DNA from: Paludibacteraceae bacterium
GTDB lineage: Bacteria; Bacteroidota; Bacteroidia; Bacteroidales; Paludibacteraceae
NCBI GenBank assembly: GCA_016302585.1
Contig: JAEDNI010000015.1
Span: forward strand, 1 to 35,431
Length of the DNA stretch: 35,431 bases
Direction of reading: 5' to 3'
Below, piece after piece: positions 30,663 to 35,431 of the stretch; positions within the stretch are counted from its first letter, which is position 1, and each line of letters starts with the position of its first letter. The notes beneath the pieces are model-generated. The model did no database searches, was not told where the DNA came from, and was given only the letters and a program-made list of their open reading frames with translations. The position numbers were made by a program, and so were the translations under genes.

Positions 30663-31293
30663 ATAAAAGATAGATACAATAGGGGAGACAGGTGCACGCC
30701 ATACCCAATAACCAACCCGCACTCACTTGTGCCCCCGTGTGAGCGTTCAGACGCAGGCGCGCGAACATAATAACTAATGCCCCCAAAAACCACACGCAGA
30801 GCATACTCCAGGTCGGAATAGCTCCTATCTCGAGGCAGTAACTAATAAGACCGCCGAAGAGTCCACCGAAACCGGTTAAATGCGCACTGATCTTCCATTT
30901 ATGGTTGATGAGTGCTACCAGCGTGATGGCTACTACAGCACCTATGCTTATGAAACGAAGACTATGCGGGGCTTGGAGGATATGAATGATGAAATAACTC
31001 CAGCAACCGAAACCGATGATCGTATAGATATACGGCACGCGGCGTTCTTTGGCGTCCTCAATTTGAATATCTTTCACTTTGCCCTGCCGCATGAGGATCG
31101 CGATGGCTGAGATAGGCAAGGCGCAGGTAAGCAACAGGGTACCAATGACCGCGATCAGTATCCACACGATCGAGAGCGGCTGCACATGCATCGAATAGGC
31201 ATAGCAGAAAAGCGCCATGCCGTACGTGGGAATGAAAAGCGGGTAACATACGACGCTTATCAATTGCGCAATGATATCCATCAATCGGGTCAT
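30652..31293 (-). CDS. PAP2-like integral membrane protein
   Basis: A protein of 213 residues with about six membrane segments. INHKWKISAHLTGFGGLFGG and ARLRLNAHTGAQVSAGWLLG near the C-terminus recall the phosphatase motifs of PAP2 proteins (SAH and HTxxQ), and the variant is common in Bacteroidales. It may be a lipid phosphate phosphatase. It overlaps the rpoN stop by 4 bp (31290-31293), so the genes form one unit. Confidence 0.65.
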   Translation of the reverse strand: MTRLMDIIAQLISVVCYPLFIPTYGMALFCYAYSMHVQPLSIVWILIAVIGTLLLTCALPISAIAILMRQGKVKDIQIEDAKERRVPYIYTIIGFGCWSYFIIHILQAPHSLRFISIGAVVAITLVALINHKWKISAHLTGFGGLFGGLISYCLEIGAIPTWSMLCVWFLGALVIMFARLRLNAHTGAQVSAGWLLGMACTCLPYCIYLLYAA

Positions 31294-32807
31294 AATGTCT
31301 TACGCATGCGGGCTACGGGGATACCCAGAAGGTCTCTATATTTGGCTACGGTGCGTCGCGCGATAGGATATCCTTTCTCGCCTAACACCTCTACCAATTG
31401 CTCGTCGGTTAAGGGGTTTTGTTTATCTTCGGCCTCTATGCATTCCTTCAGGATCTTCTTAATCTCACGCGTCGAAACCTCATCGCCTTCGCTGTTTGTC
31501 ATGGATTCGGAGAAGAAATACTTCAGCGGATACACGCCGAAGCGTGTCTGCACGTACTTGCTATTACTTACACGCGATATAGTGGATACATCATATCCGG
31601 CTCTATCGGCAATATCCTGCAGCACCATCGGTTTGAGACTTGTCTCCTCGCCGTCCAAGAAGAAATCGTACTGGAATTTGAGGATAGCCGTCATTGTTTT
31701 CATCAGTGTCTCGTTGCGCTGCTTGATGGCATCGATGAAGAGTCGTGCAGAGTCGATCTTTTGTTTGATGAACGAAGTGGCTTTGCGAAGTTCTTTGTCC
31801 TGCGGCATAGCACTGTATTCGGTAAGCATATCGCTGTACTCCCGACTAACATGCAGCTCCGGGATATCACCGGTGTTCAGAACGACGAACAGTTCGTCAT
31901 CCCGTTCCTCGATGGTGAAATCGGGAATGATGGTCTCGCGTTGTGTCTCGTAGACCGACCCCACAAAAGCGTTCGCGGGTTTCTGATTTAGGTGCACGAT
32001 CTCTTGCACCGCGTCTTGGAACTGCTCGTTCGTGCAGCCGAGGCGTTGAATGATCTTATCGAAATGATGCTTCGAGAAAGAGATGAAATGATGCTCGATA
32101 ATTTCTTTGGCTAACAGCAGGCTGTCGGAGGGATTCTCTTCCAACTTCACATCCAGTTGACGCAGCAAGCACTCTTGTAAGTTAGCGCTGGCAATGCCGG
32201 GAGGGTCGAACTGCTTGATCTGCCGTACGATATCTTCCATCTCTGCGTCGGTCACTGTCAGCTGCTCTTGGAACATGATATCGTCCACCAGCTGCTCGGT
32301 CGTACGTCTGAGATACCCGTCGTCGTCGATGTTCCCCAGCACCCATTTCGCGATATGGCGCTGCGGCTTGCTCATTTGGGTGAGGTAGATCTGTGCTTTG
32401 AGTTCCTCGATCAGAGAGCTACCTCCGATGATAGGTACTTCGCGTCGGTCCTCATCGGCAGCACTGTAGGCCTGCTGCATCATATAACTCGGCGTCTCAT
32501 CATCCGAGATATACTGCTCGTAGTTGAAGTCTTCGTTCTGCAGCGGGTCGCGTTGACGTCCCTCGTCGTAACCGTCTTCGGGCATGTAGTTATCGTCGAA
32601 CTCATCCTCCTCTAATCCTTTTACGCGCTCATCCTCTATGTGTTCCTCGCGTCCTTCTTCCAAGGCCGGATTCTCCTGTAACTCCTCGTTGATGCGCTGG
32701 GATAACTCGATAGAGGGGATCTCTATCATGCGAATTACCTGGATCTGCGCAGGAGTTAACTTGGTGGTCTGCGTCAAGGATTGTTGAAGTCCGATGCTCT
32801 GTGCCAT
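31290..32807 (-). CDS. rpoN: RNA polymerase sigma-54 factor
   Basis: A protein of 505 residues. Region I has the usual Gln-rich start (QQSLTQTTKLTPAQIQVIRM), then an acidic region II, a core-binding domain (LRRTTEQLVDDIMFQEQLTV onward), and the C-terminal RpoN box ARRTVAKYRD with the preceding HTH (QDIADRAGYDVSTISRVSNS). Sigma-54 recognises -24/-12 promoters and needs an enhancer-binding ATPase, none of which is in this window. The start 32807 matches the usual region I start. Confidence 0.97.
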   Translation of the reverse strand: MAQSIGLQQSLTQTTKLTPAQIQVIRMIEIPSIELSQRINEELQENPALEEGREEHIEDERVKGLEEDEFDDNYMPEDGYDEGRQRDPLQNEDFNYEQYISDDETPSYMMQQAYSAADEDRREVPIIGGSSLIEELKAQIYLTQMSKPQRHIAKWVLGNIDDDGYLRRTTEQLVDDIMFQEQLTVTDAEMEDIVRQIKQFDPPGIASANLQECLLRQLDVKLEENPSDSLLLAKEIIEHHFISFSKHHFDKIIQRLGCTNEQFQDAVQEIVHLNQKPANAFVGSVYETQRETIIPDFTIEERDDELFVVLNTGDIPELHVSREYSDMLTEYSAMPQDKELRKATSFIKQKIDSARLFIDAIKQRNETLMKTMTAILKFQYDFFLDGEETSLKPMVLQDIADRAGYDVSTISRVSNSKYVQTRFGVYPLKYFFSESMTNSEGDEVSTREIKKILKECIEAEDKQNPLTDEQLVEVLGEKGYPIARRTVAKYRDLLGIPVARMRKTL

Positions 32808-32853
32808 AAATCAAAAATTTGAAAAAATCGTACTCTTTAAGGGTAAAGAAATC

Positions 32854-33984
32854 TCAAATATTTATCAGTTCCAGCACACTGGAAGTGATAAATGCCAACT
32901 GCTCCTCATCCAACTCCGTATGCATAGGCAGCGAGAGGACGCAAGCTGCCAGGCGTTCTGCTACGGGGAAGTCGCCGTCTTTATAGCGCGGGTCGAGGTA
33001 TGCTTTCTGCTGATGCAGGGGCACAGGATAGTAGATCATAGCGGGTATGCCGCGTTCTGCCAAGCCTTCCCGCAGTTGGTCCCGGTCGACTCCTACTACG
33101 CGCAGCGTATATTGATGGAACACATGCGTAGAGTGGGGTTCTCGTCCGGGAATGAGCAGTTTCTCATTGTTGGCGAAAGCCTTGTCGTAATACGCAGCGG
33201 CGCGTTGGCGTGCTGCCGTATAGGCATCCAAATGCGGCAGTTTGGCATCTAATATAGCGGCCTGGATGCTGTCCAGACGACTGTTCACGCCCACTTCGTC
33301 ATGATGATAACGTACGTGACAACCATGGTTGGCAATGGCCTGCATCCGGTCGGCTAAGGTATCATCGTTCGTGAAGATCGCTCCTCCGTCGCCGTAGCAG
33401 CCAAGGTTCTTCGAGGGGAAGAAACTGGTGCACCCGATATGCCCGATAGTACCCGCCTGTTTCGTTTCTCCGTTGGAGAAGGTATAACGTGCCCCGATGG
33501 CTTGACAGGCATCCTCTACTACGTAGAGCTGATGCTCCTCCGCCAGCGCCATGAGGGCTTCCATGTCGGCGCATTGACCGAACAGGTGCACGGGAACGAT
33601 CGCTTTCGTGCGCGGCGTGATAGCCCGACGCACCGCTTCCACATCCATGTTCATCGTCTCCCAATTCACATCCACTACCACCGGCGTGAGACCTAATAAG
33701 GCTACCACTTCTGCCGTGGCAATAAAGGTGAAGGTAGGGGTGATGACTTCATCGCCCGGTTTCAGACCCAGCCCCATCAACGCGATTTGCAGCGCATCCG
33801 TGCCGTTGCCTACAGGGATCACATGTTTCGCACCCGTGTAGACCTCCAAATGCTCTTGGAAGGCTTTCACTTTCGGACCCTTGATGAACGCGGCGGAGTC
33901 AATTACCTCCTGAATACCGGCGTCGATCTCGGCCTTGATATGCGTGTACTGGGACTGTAAGTCCACCATTTGGATTTTCCTCAT
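32854..33984 (-). CDS. DegT/DnrJ/EryC1 family PLP-dependent aminotransferase
   Basis: A protein of 376 residues from the ATG at 33984; an upstream start at 34023 is inside the YbbR gene. Begins MRKIQMVDLQSQY and has GNGTDALQIALMGLGLKPGD, PVHLFGQCADM and VVEDACQAIGARY. The Schiff-base lysine is in CTSFFPSKNLGCYGDGGA. The usual substrate is a UDP- or dTDP-linked keto sugar, so it probably serves surface polysaccharide synthesis. It overlaps ybbR by 4 bp (ATGA) and is probably coupled. No other sugar genes are in the window. Confidence 0.9.
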   Translation of the reverse strand: MRKIQMVDLQSQYTHIKAEIDAGIQEVIDSAAFIKGPKVKAFQEHLEVYTGAKHVIPVGNGTDALQIALMGLGLKPGDEVITPTFTFIATAEVVALLGLTPVVVDVNWETMNMDVEAVRRAITPRTKAIVPVHLFGQCADMEALMALAEEHQLYVVEDACQAIGARYTFSNGETKQAGTIGHIGCTSFFPSKNLGCYGDGGAIFTNDDTLADRMQAIANHGCHVRYHHDEVGVNSRLDSIQAAILDAKLPHLDAYTAARQRAAAYYDKAFANNEKLLIPGREPHSTHVFHQYTLRVVGVDRDQLREGLAERGIPAMIYYPVPLHQQKAYLDPRYKDGDFPVAERLAACVLSLPMHTELDEEQLAFITSSVLELINI

Positions 33985-34928
33985 TGTTCTAAAATAAATT
34001 CTACTGCACCCGGGTACACCCATGCAGAGGTGATATAAGGGTTGGTGTAACGAATAGCCACATCCATCTTATCCTGCTGCTCCGCGCTGTAGTGGCATTC
34101 CACGCGGATATCGTTTTGTTGCACTTTGGCAAAATGGCTCATGCCCATGCGTACGCTCACTTCCACCATCGCGGGGAAGAGGCGAATATGACATCCTTCG
34201 GGCACACCGGTCACGCGAATAGGAAGGGTGAACTTCTTCTCCGTGAACTGCTCAGCCGCTACTTTGAAGCCGACGCTGTCGTACTCAGTACGAATACCCG
34301 CCGGTGCCGCTAACGGGATGGCGCTGTATAGCGTGTCGGATAGGTCGGTGATCTCCTGTGCCTCGGTGTAGATGGTGTCTATCTCAGCCAGTTTCTTATC
34401 CTGACCGTATATCTTCACGCGCTTCTTGTTGAGCTGGGGCGGGACGGAGATCTGGTAGCCCTTAGCAGGCGTGATAGAACCGGCAAAAGCCAGAACTACA
34501 CTCTTCTCCTGCTCCGTGAAATACGTGCAACGTATCTCGTCCGGATGCGTCTCGATAAGTCGGCTGGTACCTTGCAGGATATCGCTTATACCTCGTCTTA
34601 GTGCATCGGAGGGCACATGAATGGTACCCTTCTCGCCGTGGATGTAACTGCGCAGGTCTATCGTGAGCTGCAGCGGGTCGCGATGGTAGGAATTGAGGCG
34701 TGCGCCGATGTCGCGCACCTCGATCATCACCTCGTCCGGCAGACCTTCTTCACCCAGACCAATCGCACTCGGCTTACCCGTATAAAGGATATGTACGGGC
34801 ACATGCGTGTTGCGCACGGACTGCATGGCATGTCCGTACCACATGGCGGTGGCTAAGATAAGGAAGAGCGTAAATGTGATCACGCTCCGCCAGCTGATGC
34901 GATGGAATAACTCTTTCACTCTAAACAC
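33981..34928 (-). CDS. YbbR-like domain protein
   Basis: A protein of 315 residues with an N-terminal membrane anchor (about 13-31, SVITFTLFLILATAMWYG) and repeated YbbR-like beta modules (NTHVPVHILYTGKPSAIGL, PDEVMIEVRDIGARL, AFAGSITPAKGYQISVPPQL). YbbR proteins support cyclic-di-AMP synthase activity in other bacteria; in Bacteroidetes the role is unproven. No ATG fits: the start is a GTG (34928, or 34919), both inside the heptanucleotide array. It stands downstream of yajC, the usual Bacteroidales order. Confidence 0.78.
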   Translation of the reverse strand: MFRVKELFHRISWRSVITFTLFLILATAMWYGHAMQSVRNTHVPVHILYTGKPSAIGLGEEGLPDEVMIEVRDIGARLNSYHRDPLQLTIDLRSYIHGEKGTIHVPSDALRRGISDILQGTSRLIETHPDEIRCTYFTEQEKSVVLAFAGSITPAKGYQISVPPQLNKKRVKIYGQDKKLAEIDTIYTEAQEITDLSDTLYSAIPLAAPAGIRTEYDSVGFKVAAEQFTEKKFTLPIRVTGVPEGCHIRLFPAMVEVSVRMGMSHFAKVQQNDIRVECHYSAEQQDKMDVAIRYTNPYITSAWVYPGAVEFILEQ

Positions 34929-35034
34929 TAAACACTAAACTCTAAACCCTCAACTCTAAACAACCCTAAACACTAAACTCTAAACACTCAACAACCCTAA
35001 ACACTAAACCCTAAACCCTCAACTCTAAACAACC
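34921..35034 (-). repeat. Long CTAAACA heptanucleotide array between yajC and ybbR
   Basis: About 16 units of 7 bp (CTAAACA, CTAAACT, CTAAACC, CTCAACT and variants), broken three times by an extra ACC. The array ends inside the start codon of the ybbR-like gene. Confidence 0.85.
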
Positions 35035-35036
35035 GA

Positions 35037-35399
35037 TCACTTCGTTGCTTGCGCAGCGGTTGTAGCGTCGGTTACGTCTGCGTAAACGCTCTCTTTCGCT
35101 ACTTTGAGCGTTACGTCTTTCGATACGGTGATGATGAAGGCGTTGTCTTGTACTTCCTTGATCTCGCCGAAGATACCGCCTGCGGTTACGACGCGGTCAC
35201 CTTTCTTCATCGCCTCGCGTTGTTTCTGCAACTCTTTCTGCTTCTTCGTCTGCGGACGGATCATAAAGAAATAGAATACCACGAAGATCAACACCATCAT
35301 GATGATGAATGACCAGTTACCGCCTTTTGCGGGTGCTGCTGCCTGATCGGCTGCCTCTATGGCAACAGCAGCGTCTTGCAATAAAATAAAATCTAACAT
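35037..35399 (-). CDS. yajC: Preprotein translocase subunit YajC
   Basis: A protein of 120 residues on the minus strand, ATG at 35399. A single membrane segment (about 29-49, SFIIMMVLIFVVFYFFMIRP) ends in the YajC signature MIRPQTKKQKELQKQREAMK, followed by the conserved GDRVVTAGGIFGEIKEV. YajC is an accessory component of SecDF-YajC in protein export. The sequence upstream continues to the window edge, so its promoter is not visible. Confidence 0.95.
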   Translation of the reverse strand: MLDFILLQDAAVAIEAADQAAAPAKGGNWSFIIMMVLIFVVFYFFMIRPQTKKQKELQKQREAMKKGDRVVTAGGIFGEIKEVQDNAFIITVSKDVTLKVAKESVYADVTDATTAAQATK

Positions 35400-35431
35400 A
35401 ATTATAAAATTTAATAATTTTTCTCTAAACT

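Noticed and set aside
31186..31953. Plus-strand frame of 255 codons over the PAP2-like and rpoN genes
   Set aside because: Antisense to the conserved sigma-54 gene; serine- and arginine-rich composition is that of a shadow.
34921..35034. CRISPR array or telomere-like end
   Set aside because: Units are 7 bp without spacers and lie between two conserved genes in the middle of a contig; the CTAAACA unit only resembles plant telomere repeats by chance.

Overview
The window is a contig from a Bacteroidales (Bacteroidota) genome. This rests on three things: promoters of the Bacteroidetes type (TTTG, about 20 bp, TAnnTTTG), a near absence of Shine-Dalgarno sites, and lineage-typical genes (a DUF4494 protein, a YbbR protein beside YajC, a GlsA/GlsB-type acyltransferase pair, and IS3 and BspA-type repeat proteins). 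The genus cannot be fixed from the sequence alone.

Left block, 1-9102. A partial aminopeptidase P gene on the minus strand is followed by a plus-strand run: nitroreductase, pdxA, alaS, a GtrA-like membrane protein, a guanine deaminase-like amidohydrolase, a lipoate ligase-like protein and a class I aminotransferase. Right block, 23465-35399. All genes are on the minus strand, reading yajC, ybbR, a DegT/DnrJ/EryC1 aminotransferase, rpoN, a PAP2-like membrane protein, a DUF4105 protein, an alkaline-phosphatase-superfamily protein, DUF4494, glsA-like, glsB-like, a YggS-like PLP protein, a HAD phosphatase and a MalY/PatB-type lyase. The two blocks converge on an accessory island.

Island, about 9103-23381. 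Its genes are AT-richer and mostly have no housekeeping role. In order: remnants of a secreted protein; a membrane-anchored Hanks-type kinase; a small putative DNA-binding protein; a lipoprotein; a candidate structured RNA of about 210 nt with its own promoter and terminator; an autoinhibited Fic protein; two lipoproteins; two zinc-ribbon membrane proteins (one with a leucine-rich repeat tail); an HNH nuclease fused to a TPR-like domain; a hipBA-type pair framed by repeats; and a 5'-truncated IS3 element. A 28-29 bp copy of the 3' end of the aminotransferase gene (9068-9096) recurs at the far edge (23341-23369). The island may therefore have entered at the 3' end of that gene, although no integrase is visible.

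How the parts may work together. The island genes share an extended promoter architecture (-33 and -7 boxes exactly 20 bp apart) and a recurring leader element, GCCGAATAGTAAAGTGGAGG or close variants. This suggests common control and cassette-like assembly. Fic, HNH and HipA are families often found in toxin, defence or stress modules, but no function is proven here. Outside the island the main oddity is a set of degenerate heptanucleotide arrays. They fill intergenic gaps, supply start and stop codons, and lie in frame inside pepP, pdxA, alaS and yggS.
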